In this document: positions 1 through 6,322 of the stretch, piece by piece
Layout of the letters: each line of letters begins with the position of its first letter
Numbering within the stretch: position 1 is the stretch's first letter
From: Phycisphaeraceae bacterium
Lineage (GTDB): Bacteria; Planctomycetota; Phycisphaerae; Phycisphaerales; UBA1924
DNA: 6,322 nucleotides
Assembly (NCBI GenBank): GCA_009827205.1
Contig: WUAK01000169.1
Span: forward strand, 1 to 6,322
Reading direction: 5' to 3'
Made by a program: the position numbers and the translations under genes
The notes under the pieces: model-generated
What the model saw: only the letters and a program-made list of their open reading frames with translations
Databases searched by the model: none
What the model was told of the DNA's origin: nothing

Positions 1-84
1 CTTGGTGAATCCGCGCGCGACGATAAACGCCACGATAAGGTCGAACACGACAAAGGCGATGATGATCCAAGCAGTCGTGGTCAT
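1..84 (-). CDS. Start of a small membrane protein, cut by window edge
   Basis: Twenty-eight codons are visible from an ATG at 84 to the left edge, open in frame throughout. The peptide starts MTTTAW and continues with a hydrophobic run (about residues 6-23, IIIAFVVFDLIVAFIVAR) ending in Arg and Lys, which looks like a single N-terminal membrane anchor or uncleaved signal with one Asp in the middle (Asp15). The start lies 35 bases after the lipoprotein stop on the same strand, so it could be the next gene of the same transcript. No Shine-Dalgarno is visible. The family cannot be named from this fragment. That it is a real gene is inferred from strand, spacing and hydrophobic pattern, and a chance open frame of this length cannot be excluded. 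Confidence 0.55.
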   Translation of the reverse strand, partial: MTTTAWIIIAFVVFDLIVAFIVARGFTK

Positions 85-119
85 GCTGTGTTATTCGGAT
101 TCCAGTCGTGCAGATTGAG

Positions 120-707
120 TCAGTCCACCCGCAGGAAGAACGCCGTGTACCCGGTCTCGTCTTTCTCGACGACCAGAGGCACATCGGTAGACGTCGAGCG
201 TCTCCGCGAAGCTCGGCGGTCTTCACCGGTCGCGTCCTCGTAGGTGATGTAGTCGTTCGAGTCCGACCAGACCGTGCGTGTGACGATTGTCTCGGCCTTC
301 CCGAGATACCGATCGGCCCACACGGCGTAGTGCGCGCCCTGCTGTCGAGCGAACTCGGCGAGCGAGCCATCCCAGGGCGTGACACGATCGGTCGTGCGGA
401 ACGAGCTGACACCAACAAGTGTGACTCTTTCCGGGTCGTCGCTGATCTGCAGCGCTTTGAGCAGCTTGCCGTTGGCTTCGCGCCGCTGCTCATCGGACCA
501 CTCTTCCCAGTGCACATCGGACTGTGCGAGCATCTCTTCTTGCTCGCGGAGCGCCGACTCCATACGCCTCCATGGGATCTCCCGGACGGTCACCCGGCTC
601 TGGCTGTCGAGCTCCGGAACGCCCACGAAGGGCTGATAGCTCTCCTGCCAGACATTGGAGCAGCCGGCAAGTGCGAGCGTCACGGAAAGAAGGAGAAAGT
701 ATTTCAT
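120..707 (-). CDS. Small lipoprotein of unknown function (195 aa)
   Basis: I do not recognise a named family. The N-terminus is a clear lipoprotein signal: MKYF, a hydrophobic run, then the lipobox LAGC (13-16), so cleavage and lipidation at Cys16 are expected. Residue 17 is Ser rather than Asp, which under the enterobacterial +2 rule would favour sorting to the outer membrane; the rule may not hold in this phylum. The mature protein has a charged, probably helical stretch (45-85, rich in Glu, Arg and Gln), then VTLVGVSSF (95-103), AEFARQQGAHYAVW (117-130), a polar low-complexity segment (165-176, RASRRRSTSTDV) and a closing VEKDETGYTAFFLRVD (180-195). The 'GA-x-Y-x-VW ... Y-x-A-x-F' layout resembles uncharacterised lipoproteins I associate with planctomycetes, but this is recollection. 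The ATG at 707 is chosen because the signal peptide begins there; Shine-Dalgarno is absent. The gene starts 16 bases after the CLC stop, suggesting co-transcription. The gene call is strong, the function unknown. Confidence 0.85.
   Translation of the reverse strand: MKYFLLLSVTLALAGCSNVWQESYQPFVGVPELDSQSRVTVREIPWRRMESALREQEEMLAQSDVHWEEWSDEQRREANGKLLKALQISDDPERVTLVGVSSFRTTDRVTPWDGSLAEFARQQGAHYAVWADRYLGKAETIVTRTVWSDSNDYITYEDATGEDRRASRRRSTSTDVPLVVEKDETGYTAFFLRVD
660..707 (-). other. Lipoprotein signal peptide and lipobox
   Basis: Residues 1-16 of the lipoprotein encode a Lys at position 2, a hydrophobic core (FLLLSVTLALA) and the lipobox Leu13-Ala14-Gly15-Cys16. Cys16 (codon 662-660) is the expected diacylglycerol acceptor and signal peptidase II cleavage point. 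The match to the [LVI][ASTVI][GAS]C pattern is exact. Confidence 0.88.
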
Positions 708-723
708 ATGGGGAGTCTACCGG

Positions 724-2544
724 TTAATGCTCTTCGAGTGCCTTCCGGTATCGGCTCATCACCTTCGCACGCGTGATCAGTCCGATTGGCCTCGGGTTGG
801 CACCGCCCGTGACGAGGCAAAGGCTCGAGATGTCGTTCTCGGCGAAATAATCCACCACGGCGTCGAGCATCTCGTCAGGCCTGATCACGGGCAAGTCTGT
901 CCGCAAGAGCTCCGCAACGAGCAGCAGCGGGATCGCCTCGCGGTCGATGAGAGCAGTCCGCATGTCGTGCCCTGTGACCATCCCGATGTATGTGCCGTCC
1001 TGCTCAACGACCGGGAAGTCCGGAACGTGGTACGTCGCGTGGAGCGAGACCAGCTTGCCGAGCGGGTCGGAAGCGAACACCGGGTCGTTCGGCAGGGGCT
1101 CAATGGGCACGCTCGTGACCGGGATCTTCCTGAGCAGCGAGATGTCCCGAGAAGCACCGAGCAGCACGCCCTCGCGTCGAAGCTTGAACGCGTAAATCGA
1201 ATCCCGCTCGATCACGCTGGCGAGAATCGTCGCGACAGTCGCAGCGAGCATGATTGGCAGCAGCACGTAGATGTCACGCGTCAGTTCGAAAAGCATGAGT
1301 ATCGCAGTCAGCGTCGCGTGCGTCGAACCGGCAACGACCGCGGCCATGCCCACGAGCGCGTACGCGGCGGGTGACCCGTTCTCGGGCATGAGCCCGACCT
1401 GCTCGAGCAACAAACCGAACGCGGCACCACCGGTTGCGCCAAGGAAAAGACTCGGCGCAAAAACACCGCCCGATCCACCAGATGCGAGCGTCAGTGTCGT
1501 GGCGACCATCTTGAGGACGACGAGTGCCGAGAGAATAAGGAATAGATGTGCGATCGGTGATCCGTCGTCGTACGAGCTTGGTGTCAACAACCTCGTGATC
1601 GTCTCGTAGCCGTTGCCGAAGAACGCGGGGATGCTGGTCTCGCCTCCGTTCACGGCGCGAAGCGTGAGAACGAACCCGATGCCGAGCAGCCCGAGCATGA
1701 CAGCCCCGGTGATGGGCTTGATCAGCGGGTGGATCTTCCACGCGTCGTAGAGATCCTCGCCCTTGTGCAGCATTTTGTTGAAAGCGACAGCGATCACGCC
1801 GCAGAGAAGGCCAAGGACAACGTAGCTAGGCAGCTCACCAATCGAGAATTCGTAGCCGTGAAGCTGCTCGGGTGAGGCAAACAGCGCAACATTCTCACCC
1901 AGGATCGCCTGCGTGATAGCGGCGCTGAAGACACTCGCGACGACGATCGGCGCAAACGCTTTCACCGAGAAGTCGCGGAGCAGAATCTCAAGGACAAAGA
2001 ACACTCCCGCGATCGGCGCGTTGAAGATCGAGCTGATGCCCGCCGCGGCTCCGCATCCCACGAGCGTCGGCAGATGCTCACGCGTAAACGGGAACCATCT
2101 CCCGATGACCGACCCGGCTGTTGCTCCGATCTGCACAACCGGTCCCTCGGTACCCGCAGAGCCACCAGAACCAACCGTGAGGATCGAGGCGACGACTTTG
2201 ACCGCGCCGATTGGCCAACGGATCACGCCCTTGCCCTTGATGAGCGCCTTCATGACCTGAGGCACACCGTGACCCTTCGCCTCCGATGCGAAAAGCTGTA
2301 CGAGCACGCCGGTCAGCGCCATGCCCACAACCGGTCCAGCGATAAGCATCCAGAGGTGATCGCTCTGTGCGTCCCGGACGCGGTCTTCAACGTAATGCAG
2401 CGCCTTTGCGAAACCGATCGCTGCGAGCCCGGTGAACGAGCCGATCGCGGCCCCGATCACCACAAGCGACCAGTCGTTGCCCACGGCTGCCGGGACGAAC
2501 CGCGAGAGTCCTCTTCTGTTGAGTCTGGTCTCAAGCTTGGCCAC
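724..2544 (-). CDS. CLC-family chloride channel or Cl-/H+ antiporter with C-terminal CBS pair
   Basis: This is an inner-membrane anion-transport protein of the ClC family (606 aa), expected to work as a homodimer with one pore per subunit. The membrane domain covers about residues 25-445. Anion-site motifs are GHGVP (91-95, for the usual GSGIP), GTEGP (131-135, for GREGP, keeping the gating Glu133) and GGVFAP (359-364). The GISSIFNAPIAGVFFVLE helix (169-186) is typical. Two CBS domains follow (about 473-535 and 547-600), which in relatives bind adenine nucleotides and tune gating. By my alignment to E. coli ClcA, the internal proton-relay Glu203 position is Ile187, and the Tyr445 position is Ile425 with a Tyr next to it at 426. 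Channel versus exchanger therefore cannot be decided from sequence. The start is GTG at 2544. An in-frame TAG lies 30 bases before it and no ATG precedes the first motif, so GTG is the best start, though no Shine-Dalgarno is seen. It lies 59 bases after topA and 16 bases before the lipoprotein gene. Confidence 0.93.
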   Translation of the reverse strand: MAKLETRLNRRGLSRFVPAAVGNDWSLVVIGAAIGSFTGLAAIGFAKALHYVEDRVRDAQSDHLWMLIAGPVVGMALTGVLVQLFASEAKGHGVPQVMKALIKGKGVIRWPIGAVKVVASILTVGSGGSAGTEGPVVQIGATAGSVIGRWFPFTREHLPTLVGCGAAAGISSIFNAPIAGVFFVLEILLRDFSVKAFAPIVVASVFSAAITQAILGENVALFASPEQLHGYEFSIGELPSYVVLGLLCGVIAVAFNKMLHKGEDLYDAWKIHPLIKPITGAVMLGLLGIGFVLTLRAVNGGETSIPAFFGNGYETITRLLTPSSYDDGSPIAHLFLILSALVVLKMVATTLTLASGGSGGVFAPSLFLGATGGAAFGLLLEQVGLMPENGSPAAYALVGMAAVVAGSTHATLTAILMLFELTRDIYVLLPIMLAATVATILASVIERDSIYAFKLRREGVLLGASRDISLLRKIPVTSVPIEPLPNDPVFASDPLGKLVSLHATYHVPDFPVVEQDGTYIGMVTGHDMRTALIDREAIPLLLVAELLRTDLPVIRPDEMLDAVVDYFAENDISSLCLVTGGANPRPIGLITRAKVMSRYRKALEEH

Positions 2545-2603
2545 GGCCCAACTGTAGCAAGAAGTCGAGACCTACCGGTCACGATCTCTGGATCAGCGAG
2601 TAA
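2545..2603 (-). other. topA-clc spacer with no convincing terminator
   Basis: This is a 59-base gap between the topA stop and the GTG of the CLC gene. It holds two 4-bp inverted repeats on the minus strand, GATC-CAGA-GATC and GACC-GGTA-GGTC. Neither is GC-strong nor followed by a T-run, so read-through from topA is plausible. No clear Shine-Dalgarno precedes the GTG. Confidence 0.3.
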
Positions 2604-5366
2604 TCAGCCGGCGACCGCGACGCCACGCAGGCGTTCGAGTTCTTCTTCCGAATCGATCAGCAGGTCTGCAACCTTCGGCGCATCCTTGAGCGGTTTGCCC
2701 TTCTCATCGGTGAGCGCCCTGCCGTCGGGCGTGCGCAGGATCGGAACCGGGTGGTCCTTGAGGTGGTTCTTGAGCTTGAGCTCAAGCTCTTTCTGCTGAT
2801 CTTCGTCGAGTTCGGTCCACTTGCCCCTGCCTCTGCATTTGGGGAACCTGCTGCACCCGAGCCACGGGCCGCGGGCGCCCTCGCGGAGGTTGAGCGGGCT
2901 CTCACACAATGGGCATGGCATGTCGGTCTCGAGCGGAGGCGGCGCCTTGGGTGTCGCAAAGCCTTTCTTGTCGATGTTCACGATCACGCCGACCTGGCCC
3001 GCCTCTTCGCCCTCCTCGAGCGGGGTCGCCAGGAAGTCACCGAACCGGCCCGATTTCTTGATCAGCGGGCGCCCAGTCACCGGGCAGGTGATGTTGACAT
3101 ACTCAGCGAACTTGGGCCTGCCCTCTCGGTCGCAAGGCACCGCGTAGGTGCAATCGGGGTATGTCGAGCAGCTGAGGAATCGACCGTTCTTCCCGAAGCG
3201 GTAGACCAGGCTCGCGCCGCAGGTCTCGCAGCGGTATTCCTCTGGCGCAGGTACGATCTCGGCCTTTGCGTGCTGCAGTTCCTCGTGAGCGCGTTCGAGT
3301 GCCTCTGCGAACGGCCCATAGAACCGTTCGAGCATGTCGATCCAATCGAGGTGCTCTTCTTCGACCTTGTCGAGCTGGCTCTCCATGTCGCGCGTGTAAC
3401 CGAGGTCCATGATGTTCGGGAACGCCTCGATGAGCTTCGCTGTAACAACCTCGCCAAGATCCGTCGCGTGGAATCGTCTGTTGATCTGCTCGACGTAGTT
3501 ACGATCCTGGATCACACTGATGATCGACGCATACGTCGAGGGTCTGCCGATGCCCTCAGACTCGAGCGTCTTGATCAGGCTCGCTTCCGTGTACCTCGGG
3601 GGCGGACTCGTGAACTTCTGCGTCGGGTCAATCGAAAATGGATTCGCGCCGTGGCCTTCTTCGAGCTTGGGCAACGTCTGCTCATCGCTGGACGTGGGCA
3701 CACCAGTGACGCGGTAGAACCCTTCGAAGACAAGCGTGCGGCCGCCCGCGCGGAACGTGACAGGCTGCTTCGGATCGGTGCCGCCCTTGATGTAGACGGA
3801 GGTCGAGTCCCACTTTGCAGGTGTCATCTGGCTCGCGACGAAGCGCTCCCAGATCAGCTTGTAGACCTTGAACTGGTCTTCGGTCAGCGACTTCTTGACC
3901 TTGTCGGGCGTGCGTGAGGGATCCGTCGGGCGGATCGCCTCGTGCGCTTCCTGCGCTGCTTTGTTGCTCGATGAGAAGAAGTTCGGCTTCTCGGGCAGGT
4001 AGTCCTTGCCGAACGTGTTGTCGATGTACGAACGCACCGATGAGATCGCCTCGGGCGCGATGTACGTCGAGTCGGTACGCATGTATGTAATCAGACCGGT
4101 AGGCCCCTCGCCCGGTATGTTCACACCCTCGTAGAGCCCCTGCGCCGCACGCATCGTGCGCTGCGCACCGAACCCGATCCGGTTCGAGGCCTGCTGCTGG
4201 AGCGTCGAGGTGATAAAGGGTCCGGGCGCCTTCGAGGTCGTCCGCTTCGTCTCAATCCGGTCGACCTTGTACTGAACCGAGGGATCGGCTGTGCCAGAGA
4301 TCGTGCGCTTGAAGCGCGCTGGCCCCTTGGCGCGATCGTCCTCGGTCGTTTCCGAAGAGATGTCTGTCAGACCCGCCAGCGCGACTACCTCGCGCACCCG
4401 GTCGGTAAGGTCGGTTGGGTCAGTCTCGGGCTGAGACTTGGCGCCGATCTCGAACTTGTCGCCCCCGATCTCGACGAGCTCTGCCTTGATCGCCTCGTTG
4501 CCGGCGAGCCAGGCGTTCTGCTCCTTGACGGTTGGGCCGTTGCCCTTCTCATCCTTCTTTGAGAGCAGCGCTGCCCACTCGGGGCCGAGCTTGCGTGCCT
4601 TGGCTTCATCGAGCGCGAAACAGCCGGTCACCGACCAGAACTCATCGGGTACGAACGCGTCGATCTCCTGCTCGCGCTCGACCACGAGACGGACCGCGAC
4701 GGACTGCACGCGGCCCGCGCTCAGACCGCGCGCCACCTTTTTCCAGAGCAATGGTGAGACCTGATAGCCCACGATCCGGTCGAGGATCCGCCTCGCCTGC
4801 TGAGCGTTCACGCGGTCTTCGTCGATCGGGTGCGGGTTGTGGAACGCCTGCTCGATCGCGGCTTTGGTAATCGAGCCGAAGATCACGCGTTTCGCGTCGC
4901 CGGCTTTGACTCCAAGTTCCTGCGCGAGGTGCCAGGCGATCGCCTCGCCCTCGCGGTCGAGGTCGGTCGCGAACCAGACATCGCCGCCCGAACCGATCGC
5001 ATCCTTGGCTGCCTTCTTCAGATCAGAGACCACAGCTTCTTTGCCCTGGAGGACTTCATACGAAGGAGTGAACCGCTTCTTGAGATCGACTCCGGGTACG
5101 GGTTGCTTCTCACCCTTGGGTGCCTTGCTCGGCAGGTCGCGGACGTGGCCCACACTCGCGAGCACGAGGTACTCAGCGCCAAGGTACTTGTTGATGGTCT
5201 TGGCCTTGGCAGGGGATTCGACGATGACCAGGCTCTTGCCCTCGGCGTCGCCCTTGCGGTACCCAAGCCCCTTGCCGCGACCGGCTGGCTTGCGACCAGA
5301 AACCTTCTTAGAGGTCTTCTTGGTCGCTGCTTTCTTCGTCGATTTCTTGGTGGTCTTCTTGGCCAT
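2604..5366 (-). CDS. topA: DNA topoisomerase I (type IA), complete, 920 aa
   Basis: TopA relaxes negative supercoils by cutting one DNA strand through a 5'-phosphotyrosine link, passing the other strand and resealing. Domains in order are a lysine-rich leader (1-43); the TOPRIM domain, with SLVIVESPAKAKTINKYLG (45-63, catalytic Glu50) and the DLDREGE acidic triad (Asp135, Asp137, Glu139); the toroid core with GYQVSPLLWKKVARGLSAGRVQ (200-221); the active-site ITYMRTDST motif (426-434, Tyr428 nucleophile, Arg430); and EGIGRPSTYA (604-613). The C-terminal zinc fingers are Cys713/716/733/739, a degenerate one around Cys761, and Cys818/821/838/844. A charged tail of about 75 residues follows. The ATG at 5366 is preceded directly by an in-frame TGA, and no alternative start is evident before the TOPRIM domain, so the leader belongs to the protein. 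From FVPDEFW (238-244) to TTSKAPGPF (376-384) the protein is about 70 residues longer than E. coli TopA as I recall it. The family call is very secure, and all catalytic residues are present. Confidence 0.98.
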   Translation of the reverse strand: MAKKTTKKSTKKAATKKTSKKVSGRKPAGRGKGLGYRKGDAEGKSLVIVESPAKAKTINKYLGAEYLVLASVGHVRDLPSKAPKGEKQPVPGVDLKKRFTPSYEVLQGKEAVVSDLKKAAKDAIGSGGDVWFATDLDREGEAIAWHLAQELGVKAGDAKRVIFGSITKAAIEQAFHNPHPIDEDRVNAQQARRILDRIVGYQVSPLLWKKVARGLSAGRVQSVAVRLVVEREQEIDAFVPDEFWSVTGCFALDEAKARKLGPEWAALLSKKDEKGNGPTVKEQNAWLAGNEAIKAELVEIGGDKFEIGAKSQPETDPTDLTDRVREVVALAGLTDISSETTEDDRAKGPARFKRTISGTADPSVQYKVDRIETKRTTSKAPGPFITSTLQQQASNRIGFGAQRTMRAAQGLYEGVNIPGEGPTGLITYMRTDSTYIAPEAISSVRSYIDNTFGKDYLPEKPNFFSSSNKAAQEAHEAIRPTDPSRTPDKVKKSLTEDQFKVYKLIWERFVASQMTPAKWDSTSVYIKGGTDPKQPVTFRAGGRTLVFEGFYRVTGVPTSSDEQTLPKLEEGHGANPFSIDPTQKFTSPPPRYTEASLIKTLESEGIGRPSTYASIISVIQDRNYVEQINRRFHATDLGEVVTAKLIEAFPNIMDLGYTRDMESQLDKVEEEHLDWIDMLERFYGPFAEALERAHEELQHAKAEIVPAPEEYRCETCGASLVYRFGKNGRFLSCSTYPDCTYAVPCDREGRPKFAEYVNITCPVTGRPLIKKSGRFGDFLATPLEEGEEAGQVGVIVNIDKKGFATPKAPPPLETDMPCPLCESPLNLREGARGPWLGCSRFPKCRGRGKWTELDEDQQKELELKLKNHLKDHPVPILRTPDGRALTDEKGKPLKDAPKVADLLIDSEEELERLRGVAVAG
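5238..5366 (-). other. Lysine-rich N-terminal leader of TopA
   Basis: Residues 1-43 carry about 16 lysines in KKxxKK and TKK-type repeats with Ala, Thr, Ser and Gly, followed by a GRKPAGRGKG stretch, before the TOPRIM domain begins at Ser45. This is the composition of histone H1-like DNA-binding tails. E. coli TopA starts almost directly at the TOPRIM domain. A role in non-specific DNA binding or processivity is inference. Confidence 0.8.
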
Positions 5367-5523
5367 TCAGGTCAACCAACTCTCCGCCGTCGGCACTAAA
5401 GGTAGTCTCCAGGACCAACTGGCCCGACTACCCGATCGGTCGGACGAAACCGGCCTCGCCAGCCCGAGTCAAGCCTTTCCGGTACCCGAATATTCCCCTT
5501 CCGGGATAGGTTGATGCACAGAA
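5367..5523 (-). other. miaA-topA intergenic region, probable topA leader
   Basis: This is the longest non-coding stretch in the window. I see no stem with a T-tract after miaA, so a classical intrinsic terminator is not supported. Reading on the minus strand, a TTGACT hexamer (5472-5467) followed after 17 bases by TTTCGT (5449-5444) is a possible but poor sigma-70-like promoter, since the -10 matches consensus at only 3 of 6 positions. A short inverted repeat, CCGAC/GTCGG (5424-5428 with 5439-5443), encloses an 8-base palindrome CCGATCGG (5432-5439). A GGAGA (5385-5381) sits 14 bases before the topA ATG, too far for a standard Shine-Dalgarno site. These are sequence observations only. A role in topA expression, which is supercoiling-sensitive in some bacteria, would be inference. 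Confidence 0.3.
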
Positions 5524-6322
5524 TCAGATTGTAAGTATTGAATCTACAACAGTTTGTATCATCAATCCGCGATCAGAATCGGCAGGGCTCAGTGTGATCG
5601 ACCCTGCAGCGGTTTGGAGTCTGCGGAGCCAGGTACGCTGGTTCTTGGCGAATCGGCGGGTCTCGATCTTGATCTGCTCGATCGCCTCGTCTTCGGTGAG
5701 CTTCCCCTCGAAGTGGTGAATCAGCTGCTTGTACCCGAGCGCCTCGCGGGCTGTGGGGCCCAGCCTGTGGGCGTCGTAGAGCGCCCTGACCTCAGCGACC
5801 AGACCCTCGGCCTTCATCTCTCGGACGCGCGCGTTGATGCGGGTGTTGATCGCGTCCGCCTCCCAGCTGAGCACGACGAGAAATCTCGACGGATCGCGAG
5901 GGTGCTCCTGGTCCCATTGTGTTTGCAGGCTTGTGATGGTCTGTCCGGTTTGTCTGAAGACCTCGAGCGCTCGGATCGTTCGTCGTTCGTCGTTGGGATG
6001 GATACGAGCCGCGGCTTCAGGGTCAACGCGTTCAAGCTCTGCGCGAAGCTGCGCCGACGGGAGTGCCTGCAACTCAGCTCGGATCTCAGCATCGGGTGTC
6101 GGCCCATCGAACAAGCCGTCCATGAGCGCCTTGATGTAGAGGTGAGTCCCGCCCACAACGATCGGTACGTTTCCTCTGCTCTTGATCGATTCGATCGCTT
6201 CTTCCGCCAGTGCGAGCCACTGCGCAAGCGTAAAGGGCTCCGACGGTTCAACGATGTTGATCAGGTGGTGGGGGACCTCATCGAGTTCCGCGCGGCTCGG
6301 CTTTGCCGTCCCTATGTCCATA
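5524..6322 (-). CDS. miaA: tRNA dimethylallyltransferase MiaA, 5' end cut by window edge
   Basis: MiaA transfers a dimethylallyl group to N6 of adenosine 37 in tRNAs that read codons starting with U, which stabilises codon-anticodon pairing. The visible 265 residues begin at MDIGTAKP. In the family this stretch lies about 40-50 residues in, after the P-loop (GPTASGKS type) and the DSxQVY motif, so the ATG at 6321 is internal and the true start lies beyond the window. Visible landmarks, numbered from that Met, are the VVGGTHLYIKAL strand (55-66, where the family usually has GGTGLY or GGTNLY), the IHPNDERRTIRALEVF block (107-122), EALGYKQL (193-200) and the FAKNQRTWLRR segment (224-234) near the C-terminus. 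These are diagnostic of MiaA, and the C-terminus looks complete, ending at a TGA at 5526-5524. No frameshift is seen. topA follows on the same strand after 157 bases, so linked transcription is possible but not shown. The identification is firm. Confidence 0.96.
   Translation of the reverse strand, partial: MDIGTAKPSRAELDEVPHHLINIVEPSEPFTLAQWLALAEEAIESIKSRGNVPIVVGGTHLYIKALMDGLFDGPTPDAEIRAELQALPSAQLRAELERVDPEAAARIHPNDERRTIRALEVFRQTGQTITSLQTQWDQEHPRDPSRFLVVLSWEADAINTRINARVREMKAEGLVAEVRALYDAHRLGPTAREALGYKQLIHHFEGKLTEDEAIEQIKIETRRFAKNQRTWLRRLQTAAGSITLSPADSDRGLMIQTVVDSILTI

Noticed and set aside
108..776. 222-codon plus-strand open frame opposite the lipoprotein gene
   Set aside because: The minus-strand frame has a textbook lipobox and fits the spacing of its neighbours. 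The plus-strand product shows no motif and has shadow-like composition.
655..1374. 239-codon plus-strand open frame
   Set aside because: It is antisense to the CBS domains of the CLC protein. The product is rich in Arg, His, Asp and Glu without hydrophobic core patterns, typical of a shadow frame.
2751..3917. 388-codon open frame on the plus strand
   Set aside because: It lies wholly antisense to topA, whose catalytic and zinc-finger motifs fix the coding frame. The translation is Arg/Leu/Val-rich without a recognisable domain, as expected for a GC-rich antisense shadow.
5424..5443. Inverted repeat CCGAC/GTCGG with central CCGATCGG as a terminator or operator
   Set aside because: The stem is only 5 bp with a 10-base loop and no T-run. 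Palindromes of this size are common in GC-rich DNA, so it is noted in the leader entry but not called as a site.
4830..5514. Plus-strand open frames of 189 and 225 codons over the topA 5' end and leader
   Set aside because: They are antisense to the TOPRIM domain and overlap each other. Their low-complexity LLG/FLVV stretches are the reverse of the lysine codons of the TopA leader, not a true membrane protein.
6319..6321. ATG as the start of miaA
   Set aside because: This Met belongs to the internal MDIGTAKP motif. A MiaA starting here would lack the P-loop, so the gene continues past the window edge.

Overview
The window carries five genes, all on the minus strand, with no RNA gene, mobile element or CRISPR array that I can see. 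In transcription order (high to low coordinates) they are miaA (cut by the right edge), topA, a CLC-type chloride transporter with two CBS domains, a small lipoprotein of unknown function, and the first 28 codons of a small membrane protein cut by the left edge. Coding density is high. The only sizeable gap is 157 bases between miaA and topA.

Organism: a GC-rich bacterium (my impression is about 60% GC) with weak or absent Shine-Dalgarno sequences. The style of the proteins suggests Planctomycetota, possibly the Phycisphaerae: a lysine-rich leader on TopA, a long insert in TopA, a GHGVP/GTEGP-type CLC protein, and a lipoprotein with a 'GA-x-Y-x-VW ... Y-x-A-x-F' layout. This is an inference from memory of family style, not a database result, and I hold it at moderate confidence.

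Layout: 6322-5524 holds the C-terminal ~265 residues of MiaA, the tRNA A37 prenyltransferase. 5523-5367 is a leader region without a clear terminator. 5366-2604 holds a complete 920-residue DNA topoisomerase I with all catalytic residues, two intact zinc fingers and one degenerate one. 2603-2545 is a 59-base gap. 2544-724 is the CLC protein, starting with GTG. 16 bases later a 195-residue lipoprotein runs from 707 to 120, and 35 bases after that the edge gene begins at 84.

The short gaps from topA onward, with no strong terminator between them, make co-transcription of topA, clc, the lipoprotein gene and the edge gene plausible. There is no evident shared pathway: MiaA (tRNA modification) and TopA (supercoil relaxation) are housekeeping, and CLC is anion transport. 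The closest functional pairing is CLC with the lipoprotein, and that rests on spacing alone. I found no clear sign of a novel system. The points most worth checking are the altered key residues of the CLC protein, the unusual architecture of TopA, and the uncharacterised lipoprotein.
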